In this document: one piece after another, positions 52,847 through 64,000 of the stretch | Position numbering within the stretch: the stretch's first letter is position 1 | Layout: the number at the start of each line of letters is the position of its first letter | NCBI GenBank assembly: GCA_963691815.1 | Contig: OY829651.1 | Location: 17,415,387 to 17,479,386 of the forward strand | Direction of reading: 5' to 3' | Source: Echiichthys vipera | Taxonomy: Eukaryota > Chordata > Actinopteri > Perciformes > Trachinidae | DNA length: 64,000 nucleotides | Program-made: the position numbers and the translations under genes | Notes under the pieces: model-generated | Told to the model about the DNA's origin: nothing | The model's input: the letters and a program-made list of their open reading frames with translations, nothing else | Database searches by the model: none

Positions 52847-55470
52847 AATGGGAAGCCTCAGTGGCTTGATGATACTTTTTTCAGCTTTAAAGAGATAAAA
52901 ACACATCTTTTTCTGGTTTACCACATGCACAGATGAACACTCCTGTGAATAAGATACAGTCGTGATGTTCATTTAAAGGGATTGTTCAGTGTGGCTGTAT
53001 GAGGTAGTTATCAGTCAGTGTATCACCTACAGTAGATGGCGGTCAGCACGCCCCCCGTTTGGAGAAGCAGGGAGGCTTACTGACTGCCATCCTCTGTAAG
53101 TATACACTAACTATATATAAGTACCTCATACAACTCTCATTAATCCATCCATTATCCCCTTAAGTGGAGTTAATTATATCTAGTTATAAATCAACCTGTC
53201 AAAACCAACAGATGAGAACAATAGCATAAAAATAATGACTTTGGATGATTTTCACATTAACACACAGCCCATTTCTTTACAATAAGTCATGTTACAAAAA
53301 GTGTACATCATTCATTTGAGCAGCATTACTTCCATGCATGCATGTTTAATTAACCTGCTGCTTTTAAGCTGCGTAATTAAGTATCTTCCTCACAGACAAC
53401 CAAACACAGAAGTGTCTTTGTTCGTACCTGGAATGTGTTGTTGTCCAGTCTGTCTCTCTCTGTGAGTGAGCAGGCTTTCTTTTGATGAGCAGAGCTTGGA
53501 AAAATGAAAGAAATGGAGGACGAGAGAGGGAGTGCTGACTGAAGAAGAGAGATGGCTGGCAGACCACAAATAACAGGGAGGGTTGCCACGGCAACACTCG
53601 CTGAGGGGGCCACTTGCATGGAAGTGACATCATATAACTTGATTAAAAATGTGTATTTAAGTATAGATGGAGACAGGAGGTGTTAAGAGATTGCGGTGAA
53701 ATGTGTTGGAACTAAAGATAAATCTAAATCACCTGTATTTAAAGAGCTTAGAGAAAAAATAATAAATAATGTGATGTTCTTCTAAAGCTGTGCAGGAATT
53801 TCTGCTCAATAAAAGATGAGTTTTGGGAGCAAATTATTGAAATTACAGTGTGTCAAATCACTTATTGGTGAAACGGCAAAGCAGCCCCAGATGAATTAGG
53901 CTCTCTAATGCTGCCACCTGTTGGTAAAAGAAGCAGCACTGAACAACACACTGCACAATGGAAACTCATCTCTCCACCAGTCTCTTTCAAACAGCCATAA
54001 TGATCCTTTAGCACAAGTTGTAATTGGTTGCACACCCCCTGCTGTGCTTGCTCAACAGGCATTAATGCCTAAAAAATGTTTTAGCACTTGCACCGAATTT
54101 TAGTTGCCATGGAGAACTTAATATTCATTCAATTTAATTTTTTAAAGCAAGTAAACCAGAGAGCTGTTTTTTCTCTTTTGAAAAACACACATAAATACCA
54201 TACAAAAGAAAAGAAAATATCTCCATTTAGCATAATTTCACGTAGAGAAGGCTGCAGAACAAAGCCCACCAACTGATGTGATTTTAGAGTGCTTTCAGAT
54301 GGTTAATTACAGCTCCAGACAATAGAAACAAAAAGATCCATTAAATCCCACTGCAGCTAAAATAGAGCCAAAGTGGCTGAATAGAGGACTTAGCCTACAC
54401 CAAGATCAGTCTAATATGTGGAGACCACAGGGCTGTGTGGAGTGGGTGCGATCTGACCACTGTCCTCCCAGTGGAGATGAACCGTACCTGGGGAGCTGTC
54501 TGAAATCAATGATCCGCACAATGGTTACTGCAGATTTTAAAAAAGATGAATGTTTTTTGATTTTATCTCAGAGTTGCTCACACAAAGTAGATGATTTCTA
54601 TTTGTGCTGAACAACAGCGTGATCACAGCCTGACATTAGATGTGTCACATGTCCAAATGCATCTGCGAAGAGCGATCCAGACAGCATTAACAATAGCTGC
54701 AAGGAGACTGCTACGTAATAGTCCCAGAATTAACATATAAAACAAACACTTTGAGAGGGTCTCTCTGATGTAAATTAGTCAGCCTCTCTGTGTGAGTCAT
54801 TTCCCGCACTGTTTGCTGTGCTGTGCCTTGAAGATTTGATATCTTGTTCTGCCATGCAAGTGTTTAATTGTGAATGCTCTTCTCTCTCTCGCTTTTCAAT
54901 TAGTCCCTCTCTCACTGTTCAATGCTGACAGCTGAGCAGGAGCAGATCAGCTTGTTAGTGTTCCTCTCGTCACCCAAGCACTGACATTTAGTCACATGCT
55001 TTTTACTGGCAGTATTTAAAGCTGTTATTTCACCATCCCGATTTTTTTTTTTTAAATTCAATTACTGATGGCTACATAAGATTTACTAATTATTTTATTC
55101 AGTCAAAAATCTCAAAACACATACACTCACACTAAACTGGATGTAACTGACAAACCCAAACAGCTCTACATGGCTACACACTCGGCTTGGTTTTTCTCGA
55201 AAGCACACAGGTTTTACCAAACAAGAACACACATTTTTTTAGGACATAACGATGATTAGTAAGTGCAAATTTCACTTATTGTAGCTAACGTCTTTCTTTA
55301 AATCTACTTTTCATAAAAATGACAAAAATTGTAAAAACAAAATCATCATTCAAATTTGTTATACGGGGGCAAGACCTGTCATACAGCAGGTGAGGTGTGT
55401 TGATATTCAGTAAAACTTTAATCCCTTAATGTGATGCTGATTCTCTGTTGGTGTTGTTTAGGCTGCTGCT
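52847..55470. other. Intergenic region between the small ORF and arl3l1
   Basis: No supportable coding exon. A minus-strand donor-like CAG|GTACGA near 53429 could end a non-coding exon of the small membrane-protein gene. The rest is AT-moderate unique DNA and presumably the arl3l1 3' UTR at its right end. Confidence 0.45.
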
Positions 55471-58350
55471 TCACTTCTTCTTATTCACAATGTTGTTGCA
55501 GATCCAGTTCATGCCATCCTGTCGGGGAAATGAAAATAAAACCACATCAGTTACATGTTCTCATAGTGTTACAGAAACCGTCAAACGAAGCATTTCATTT
55601 TCATTTAACAGTGCAGCACTGCACAGCAGGGAGGAGCACTTTTATATGATAAGGCTCCATATCAATAGATGAGAGAAATCAATAGATGAAGGTTCGGACC
55701 ACGTCTGACCTGAACTCCCTCCCCAGACACAGCTGAGCAGGCCTGAATCTGCCACTCACGGTCCCGGTATGTGTGCAGGTTGAGTCCCTCGGCCACCTCA
55801 CTGGCCGGTGACGCTGTAGCCAGATCCTGCTTGTTGGCAAAGATGAGCACCGGAACGCCTTTTAGAGACTCCTCGTCGATCAGCTCGGACAGCTCCTGCC
55901 CGTACAAAAGTTTTAAGGTTAATTCAATTCAATTCAATCTTATTTACAGAGCCAAGTCAAAACAAAAGTTATCTCAAGACACTTTACATATAGAGTAGGT
56001 CAAGACCACACTCTCTGACGTATTCATGATTTACAGAGACCCAGCAATTCCCCCATGAGCAGCAACATGATGTTACAGTCTTAAAAAATACAAACTAAAA
56101 ATTACTTTCACATATCTTAATTCCATTCATTTCATAAACTTTAGGTAGTTTCGCTCACCAGTCCTGTCTCCTCAAACCGCTTCTTGTCTGCACTGTCAAT
56201 GACATAAATCTGAAAGGACAAATATGTAACAGTAAAATTAGCTGACGAGTAAACAGAAAAGTCATGGGTGAAAAGTTTTCTTTTGATACTCCCGAAGGTG
56301 CCAAAAATGTTCCAAAACATTAGAGTCGTACTAAATGTTCCACAGGGGGTAAACAAGAATGAATTGATAAGAATTAAGTTGAGTCACTCACCAACAGGTC
56401 TGTGTTTTCCAGGTACTTTTTCCAGAAGGGCCGGATCTTCCTCTGTCCTCCGATGTCCCAAACATTGAGTTTCATGCCATGAGAGGCAACGCTCTTTATG
56501 TTGAAGCCCTGGAGTAAAAATGCAAAGCTGGAGTCACTTAACTGCACATCACTGCCTTCAATTTAACACAGTTCCAGTACGCAGCACCTGGAAAAGCCTC
56601 GCAAATGGTTATGAAGCAATTCATTAAGTGGCAATGTACTAAAACCCAGGTGTGTGTATTGATTGAATCACTGTTTGGTTACTCTGAGTTGTAACCTTGT
56701 TATGTATCAGCAGGAGAGCAACATGTGCTCCGGGTGTTCGGTCATTGTGTTAATCCGCAGCTGTTGTTCATAACGTAGCTCCTTTCTGTTTTTAGTCGAC
56801 AAGGTTGTATAACTACTTTATCCCAAGGGCCAGCGGAGGAGCAAATCTGAGGATAAGACTGGAAGGATCAAGTGCAGTGTATGTGCTTATGTGTCAAGTC
56901 TGGTTTAGCTCCATGGTGACTTGTCATGCTGGACTGCATCCTCTCTGCCCGGCGTCCGATGAGCTGTCACACTCGTCTGGCACCTGCTCTATTTCTCGTT
57001 TTGTGAAAGAAATGCAAAGGTATTATATAATCATATTAGATGATCACAAGAGGCTGATAAAAAAAGACCCCAGCACAGTGTCAGGATCTTAGAAAATGTA
57101 TTGAGAGCATGCAAATCAGGAAGGAAATTTCCTCCTGAACGGTTACTTAAAATATGATATAATGGAATTGATCTGACACCTGCAAACCATTATTTTACTA
57201 GTAAAAGTGTGTATATGAAAAGACCAATTATTTCATTTCACAGTGTGTCAGAAAAGCAAAGGTCATCTAAATCCCATTACTTTGAGGGACGGCATGCACT
57301 GGTCCAGCTGGTCTCACAAGATTAGATACAATGCATCTGCCTTTTATAACGCCGCGTTACAGTGACATGGGTGATACATATTATATTTTGAAAAACTCAT
57401 TCAAAAAGAATAAATCCATGATTGTATCACTGTTTTTGCAAAAGGATCCAGTAACAGCAGACACATAAAAAGTGAGATGCTTCTTGCTTTCTCACGCTGT
57501 ACAGTAAGTGACTTTCCTTAAGGTCGTGATGTATGTGTGCGTGTGTGTATGTTAACATATAACTGCCCCTCACCTGTGTCGGTGTGATGGTGTTCACGTC
57601 CTCTGAGGCGAGGCTCTTCAGCAGGGTGGTCTTGCCGGCGTTGTCCAACCCCAGGAGCACTATCCTGACCTCCTGCTCTGTGGAACCCTTCAGTTTCTCA
57701 ATGACAGAGAGCAAGCCCTGCACGTGGGGAGGAGGGTGGGATGTGGAAGGAGAGGGCAGACCATAAACCTATTGCAGCGGTCTCAAAATCCTTTATAGTA
57801 TTCTGATTTGAGGGTCAAAGCTCCCCTTACATGCAACATCGTTGACCTCACATGCATACCCACCTCGCTCCACCCACCCACCTATCTCCAGCCCTCCCTC
57901 TCCTTCAGTAAGAATCCATCTGTTGCTACATTTAGAAAGGCACTGGTCTTTATTAGAGCTCCATTCATCTGATTGTGCACTGTTTAATGTGATTAGTCTG
58001 AAGCAAGGTTTCACAATTGCCACACTGCTGACAAAAGAGGCGCCGTAGGTTTAAATATTTCATTCAAGTTGACGGCTGCTACAGTCTATGTGTTATTCAG
58101 TGCACATAAAAGACAATCACAGGCTCCATTTAGATGTATAATCATTGCATTAACACATTTTTCCCATTGAGATAATCCAGCCATCACAGCAATGATGCAT
58201 CTAAACAGCTACTTAAAAATGGAAAATGGTTATTGTTACACACTTTTGGAGCCATGATCACAGGGTCAAACAAATATTTCAAGGTTCATATTTGGTATGA
58301 GAAGTCCTGTTCCTCCAGATCAGGTCACTTACCTTTTGAGCTTCTCCCAT
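55471..58350 (-). CDS. arl3l1: ADP-ribosylation factor-like protein 3, ARL3-like (complete, 6 exons)
   Basis: ARL3-type small GTPases release lipidated cargo from UNC119/PDE6D carriers in cilia and photoreceptors. Minus-strand exons: 58350-58333, 57717-57574, 56508-56392, 56209-56159, 55895-55710, 55518-55471, joining in frame to 187 aa. Seen: P-loop GLDNAGKT (29-36), Thr of switch I in ITPTQGFN (about 50-57), switch II WDIGGQ (71-76), NKQD (131-134), CSAVSGEG (about 163-170) and a KKK C-terminus. The start lies in a perfect Kozak context (GCCACCATGG). The N-terminus MGEAQK gives five more residues than I recall for mammalian ARL3 (182 aa), as in the fish ARL3-like 1 form, so that paralogue is preferred. 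Intron 4 contains an interspersed repeat. Confidence 0.93.
55919..56085 (+). repeat. Teleost dispersed repeat in arl3l1 intron 4
   Basis: The run 'aattcaattcaatctt', then 'agttatctcaagacactttaca', 'tagagtaggtcaagaccaca' and 'cagcaattcccccatgagca' matches a very high-copy fish interspersed repeat recalled from memory. It occupies most of the 263-bp intron. Confidence 0.7.
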
Positions 58351-59576
<1,226 letters not shown>

Positions 59577-59675
59577 TTAAGACTCCCTTGGTGTGAATGG
59601 AGCTGGATGGCTCCTCTGCTCCAACTCTGCCTTCTGTCTCATCCTCTCTTTGTGTTTAGCTACAGAAAGAGAGAA

Positions 59676-59710
<35 letters not shown>

Positions 59711-62110
59711 CAGAGACAGAGAGAGAAAGACAGAGACAGAGGTGATAATGTACATAGAGATAAGTCAATTATGCCAAAATTAAAGGAGTAGTTCAACACA
59801 GTGGGAATATGTTTTCTGTTGTCACTCTATGGTAAATATGATGAAAACATACTTTTTAATCATGTGCAACCATGCTAAAAAACATATTCATGTCTTTATA
59901 TCAACATGTTAGTTTATACAGTATAATAACATGTTATAATAATCATATATAATAATAACACACGCACATGCACACGCACACACACACACACATATATATA
60001 TAAGTATACATATAAATATACATAACACAACATATTGATAAGTGATCTTAAGAGGTTCTGGTGGGTGGATTTGTTAGCTTTGGACAAGCTAGCTGATTCC
60101 CCCTGTTTCCAGTCTTTGTGCTAACCTAAGCTAACTTATATTTTACAGACAGATATAGTGTTATCAGTCTTCACATGTAACTCTTTGCGAGAAAGCCAAA
60201 TAAGCGTATTTCCCCGAACTATTTAATCTTTTCGAAATACACCATAACTACACCCCGGGCAAACCGGCTCTACAGTATCTCTATCATTGTGATTTGCATT
60301 CAAGATAATATATTTTAAAAAAGAAGAGATGCTCTAGGCTCCTTTATTGTCTAATACCACAGATGACCTGAACTGAGCTCTTACCATTGTCTCTTTTCAG
60401 CTTGAGCTTCATAACCAGCCCCATGATCACGACCAGGAGCAAAGCTGAAACACCACAGATCACCAGGATCACCACTGCTTCATCTGGATGAGGACACAGT
60501 TACAAAGGCAGAGACAGGGACAGACAGTAAAGACGCATGTTATCGAGGGTCATTAGGATGTGCATTTTATTATTCATATCTTATTCAATATATAGGCTCT
60601 TTCTTAATTCAGACATTGTTAAACTATTTCAAGGCTGTTAAATGAGTTAAAATCCACATAATAGTGGCGCCTGGTGGTTAGAGCGCACGCCCCATGTACT
60701 GAAGGTAAAAATCCTTGACGCAGCGGCCGGGGTTCGAGTCCCACCTGCGGCCCTTTGCTGCATGTGGCCTCCCTTCTCTCTCAATCCTGTTTCCTGTCAT
60801 TCTACAAACTGTCCCCAAATAAAGGCATGGAAAGGCAAAAAATACGTATCATAACAAAATTAAATAATAAATAAAGAATAATAATAAAATCCACATAACA
60901 AAGGCACATGTTAATCTGTGACTGTGTAAAATAAGCAGGGAGCTGTCTACTTACTCTCTACACTGACATTGTGTGGCAAAGACTCGTAATGGCCACACAG
61001 GCTGTCCACGAAGCAGACGTATTGGCCTTTTTGAGCTGACAACACCTTTTCGTAGACCAGCTCGCTTTGATTTTCGAACTCCTTCATTTCATCCCCATTC
61101 CTCTTCCACCCAAAAGTCACAATCAAATCAGGAAGGTTATGGAGACATGTTAGAGTGAGGTCATCACCCTCCTTTATTGCAGATCCGGTGCTGTTGATAG
61201 AAACCTGAAAGTCTGCTGGCCAGGGTTAATATTTGAGGGGAGGGAAGCAAGAGTGATAGTGTTAGGTAAGCGGATGTATGCGTATCAGTGCACCACCACG
61301 GATAAAGATGTTGTTACAGGTTACCTTTTTTGCAGTCTGGTGGTATATCTGAAGGTACACAGAATGCATATAGTCACAGTCAGCATTTAATTTACAACAG
61401 AGCAGATAAAAAAATATATGTTTTTTTTTCTGAGAATGTGAGAATGTGAGAATAAGAATGTTACTTATCCTACTCAGTAAAACGTTCAGCAATACACTCG
61501 TTATGTGTCAGCATATGCATTATTTGCAAGTCTCCTATGTGTGCTATGTTCGAGTCAAACTCATTGTACTACCACACTCCACTGCCTCTTACTGTATCTA
61601 TTGGACCATTATGTAAAATTCATAGGATTTATCCTTCAGTACACAAATGAAAAGAAAGAATGCACTCACTATTAAAACTGGTGCACAGTGCTGTTCTGTT
61701 TAAGCAGAGTTCACAAGAATCTATAGGAAAAAACAGAGGTGGAAGGAATAGTATTAAGAACATTTTTCTTTTGCATCTCACATCCCAATCATTTAATGGC
61801 AAACGATGTTGAGGTACATGAGCAGCCATGTAACAATTTTGAAAGTAAAAGTCTTTTTTTCTTTTTACCTGCCTGACTTTCTCCTGTGGTGTTACATATC
61901 AGACATGAGAACAACTCAGGAACACAAAGAGAGCTGGCTGCTACTAAAATAAAGAATGTATAAAACAAAATGTGTACTTTTAGAGCTAAACAGGCATATA
62001 CATATTTATAAAGAATAAAACATATATACAACTGTAACATTCAGAAATGGTTCCTTACCTATGAAGAGATGACCAAGCAAAAGATACAGGAATACCCCTC
62101 TGATAACCAT
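59577..62110 (-). CDS. Ig-domain type I membrane protein with IZUMO/SPACA6-like Cys hinge (complete, 7 coding exons)
   Basis: Minus-strand exons: 62110-62059, 61943-61869, 61720-61670, 61348-61325, 61215-60955, 60483-60385, 59659-59577. All introns are phase 1 and the exons join in frame to 214 aa. Seen: signal peptide (1-21); a Cys-rich region with C24, C31, C34, C45, C48, C55, C65; one Ig domain (about 68-154) with C91, W104, C135 plus an extra C141; TM (157-179); a basic cytoplasmic tail of about 35 residues; five N-glycosylation sequons (N35, N50, N75, N116, N150). The hinge spacing C-x2-C-x10-C-x2-C-x6-C-x9-C, with IPPDC directly before the Ig strand, resembles the SPACA6/IZUMO1 hinge as I recall it, but the long four-helix bundle is absent, as in TMEM81. 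Role in gamete fusion is inference. It could instead be an unrelated small immune-type receptor. The exon 5 acceptor is NAGNAG (CAGCAG). Confidence 0.75.
59660..59742. repeat. (GA)n microsatellite forming the polypyrimidine tract of the last intron
   Basis: A GA repeat on the plus strand reads as (TC)n on the minus strand and ends directly at the acceptor of the last coding exon of the Ig-domain gene (59659). It therefore serves as an unusually long polypyrimidine tract. Confidence 0.9.
59785..60235 (-). repeat. Teleost dispersed repeat ('gcttagcttagc' type), minus orientation
   Basis: Read on the minus strand, it contains 'atagttcggggaaatacgct', 'ttagcttaggttagcacaaa' and 'gactggaaacaggggg', the signature of a common fish repeat also seen at 45590-45840. 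It lies in the last intron of the Ig-domain gene, with a CA/TA-rich simple repeat (about 59945-60003) inserted in it. Confidence 0.65.
60662..60884 (+). mobile_element. tRNA-derived SINE with 14-bp target site duplication
   Basis: The 5' part carries a Pol III A-box-like TGGTTAGAGC (60675-60684) and a B box GGTTCGAGTCC (60731-60741). A unique body and an A-rich tail follow. The insertion is bounded by perfect copies of TAAAATCCACATAA at 60648-60661 and 60885-60898. It sits in an intron of the Ig-domain gene, in the sense opposite to that gene. No tRNA cloverleaf is complete, so it is not a functional tRNA gene. Confidence 0.88.
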
Positions 62111-62191
62111 TCTCTGTTGGAAAAGACTTGCATCTTTAAATTGCTTTAAATGTCATTTTAAAGGTATGAAATAATGCTCAACTGCGTTTAC

Positions 62192-62290
62192 CTGTGGTGA
62201 TGCTGTCTCCTCCACACACAGTTAAATGATGACCCGCAGCTCTGTTTTGCCTAACCTAATGGTCTTTGCGTCGGAAAAGGTACGGCAGAG
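62192..62290 (-). other. Candidate non-coding 5' exon of the Ig-domain gene
   Basis: A minus-strand donor CACAG|GTAAAC at 62192 can join the acceptor 'cttttccaacag' that ends three bases before the start codon at 62110. The right edge is a guess. The segment has stop codons in the reading frame, so it would be untranslated. Confidence 0.4.
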
Positions 62291-64000
62291 CTGATTATAA
62301 ACACTGATACCAATGCAAATAAACTCTGTCCTGGAACTTAATGGCACAAACAATATCTCTGTTTGTATGGTTTATAGATGGGAGTGATGGCAACGATGAA
62401 AGGTTGCTGCGGCTCCTTCTTTTTATGTTGTGGAGTAACATTTAAAATGAAACAATAATTAAATTATGGGAACTATACCTATACTAACTATGGGACTTTT
62501 ACACTTTTTACAAACAGATAGAACGAGAAAAAGAGAGAGACATGAATATAAAAGACAGAGGACAAAGATATACTGAGCTATAACCTGTTATAAGCAAAAT
62601 AGTGGTTTGTTTATGCAAACCACTGCCAGTGCCTTGGCAGACATGATACAATGTGATACTACAAGGGGGTAACTTTGCTCAGAATTTCAGAGTTATGGCC
62701 AAATTGGCTGAATTTGAAGAAGGGAAACTTGGAAAACACTATTACCTTTCATTGAAGTCATCCATGGCCTTCAAATCATACACAGTATTTATTCATGCTG
62801 TGGCCACTAGAGAGTGCTACAGATCATCCATCTTTTTTCTTAACGCCCATGCCATAAGGGTCGTGGGGAGCTGGAGCTTATCCCATCATGCACTAGGAAA
62901 GACGAAGGGTGCACATTGGACTGCAAAACAATATCACACAGTTATAAACAGCCATAAAGCAATTTATAGTTGTATTTAATCAAACCTGGATGTGTTTGGA
63001 CTCTAGCAGGAAAACAAAATTACAAAGGAACAAGGCGAATATGCAAACTCCACATGGAAATAACAAAACTGGTTTGTGGATTCAAATCACCTCTGAGTCA
63101 CTTTACCACTCTTTCGTCAAAGATAATCTATTTGGATGAAGATCCTGGTTGAATACATAAAGTAGGCCACAGTTATGTCCCCATCAAATTGTGTTTAATG
63201 ACCCCAATAATGACGGGAAATGGTACGGGGAAACATCATTTAAAAAGGGAAACAGACTTTAATGCAAGACCAAGGTCATAGCTATTCTGTCTGTCTGACT
63301 GTGAAAACAGTGTCATGTATTATTGCATGAATTTAAACTGTTTGTGAGAAATATTAGATTTTCTGTTCATCACAACATTGAGGCAGCACAAGTTAAAGCT
63401 ATGAATAACCTGGGGAAGTGGCCTACATGAGTGAGAAGACACTCCCAATTTACTTTTTTACATGATAATGTTGCACTGTTGGGCAATGCAGCAAATAGGC
63501 CTATACAGAATAGCTTTTCAGTTTAGGATTGCAATTGTGAGCCATGAGATTAACTTTAAGAAGTTTCTACAATTTATTTTTGGTTTCAATTTGTCAGTCA
63601 GCTAGCTAGTCCATCCAGAGGTTTATAGTCCACACTTTACAACACTTTATCAGTAAATGTTAGCATGTTCATCTCAAAGGTAATGTCAGCAAAGTAGCAA
63701 GCCTTTTGCATGTTAGCATGCTAATGTTCACACATATACAGATACAGTGGAAGGTGAATGTTACAGCTAAGATAACATCTCACCATGTTGTGTATAGGTC
63801 CTGTTTGCATGTGTTGCTTGCTGTTGAGGTTTATTTCGGCCTGGGTGTGTGGGTGTACTAGCCAAAGTATAATACCAGAGTGAAAAAAAGCTTTTAGCTA
63901 GGCTGCTAAACTGATTGGCTAGTAAACACAGTATTGTGTCAATGTTGCCATTACATAGCCTACAATTGGCCAACCTATGATGCGCTGTAACTTTACTCCT
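62291..64000. other. Non-coding end of the window
   Basis: No supportable gene. Frames up to about 108 codons lack family resemblance or exon signals. The last ~350 bases contain a dispersed repeat fragment. Confidence 0.45.
63640..63760. repeat. Teleost dispersed repeat fragment ('gttagcatgctaa' type)
   Basis: The repeated motifs 'gttagcatgttca' and 'tgttagcatgctaatgttca' are the hallmark of a common fish interspersed repeat recalled from memory. Borders approximate. Confidence 0.5.

Noticed and set aside
52655..52936. Plus-strand frame across the small membrane-protein ORF
   Set aside because: Shadow of the minus-strand frame; no hydrophobic or domain organisation of its own.
52847..52972. 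Longer N-terminus for the small membrane protein
   Set aside because: The extra 42 codons lack a signal peptide or conserved look and contain an acceptor-like site; the internal Met gives a cleaner architecture, though this is a judgement.
60662..60745. Functional tRNA gene
   Set aside because: A and B boxes are present but acceptor and anticodon stems do not close, and the unit sits inside a SINE with target site duplication.

Overview
This window looks like nuclear DNA from a ray-finned fish, probably a percomorph-type teleost. The genes are split into many short exons with GT-AG introns. Dinucleotide (CA/GT) microsatellites are very abundant. Several dispersed repeats match families I recall from teleost genomes, including a tRNA-derived SINE. 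The organism call is inference: no species-specific marker was found.

Layout. Positions 1-26.7 kb hold no gene I can support. This is repeat-bearing, AT-moderate non-coding DNA with microsatellites, a 600-bp MITE-like element and a perfect 68-bp tandem duplication. It may be the long first intron of a minus-strand gene whose putative first coding exon ends at a clean splice donor at 26740, inside a GC-rich island. From 28986 the window is gene-dense: rbm22 (+, 11 exons, complete, 427 aa); myoz3-like myozenin (-, 5 coding exons, complete, 253 aa), convergent with rbm22; gucy1b2, the soluble guanylate cyclase beta-2 subunit (+, 18 exons, complete, 762 aa); a small single-pass membrane protein ORF (-, 103 aa, unidentified); arl3l1/ARL3-like small GTPase (-, 6 exons, complete, 187 aa); and a 7-coding-exon Ig-domain type I membrane protein (-, 214 aa). 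The last has a cysteine-rich hinge that resembles the gamete-fusion IZUMO1/SPACA6 family but lacks the four-helix bundle. From 62.3 kb to the end no gene is seen.

The genes do not form an operon-like unit. rbm22 and myoz3 convergent is the arrangement I recall at human 5q33.1, so that pair is probably ancestral synteny. Functions are diverse: spliceosome (rbm22), sarcomeric Z-disc (myoz3), NO/cGMP signalling (gucy1b2), ciliary cargo release (arl3l1).

The most interesting points are: (1) gucy1b2 intron 9, with a (CA)n tract directly after the 5' splice site and a (GT)n tract directly before a 3' splice site that has no polypyrimidine tract; (2) loss of catalytic Asn and Arg residues in the Gucy1b2 cyclase domain while metal-binding Asp residues are kept; (3) the IZUMO/SPACA6-like hinge-Ig-TM gene; (4) a SINE insertion with a perfect 14-bp target site duplication. 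All exon boundaries were read by eye from frame continuity and GT-AG signals; none was checked against transcripts.
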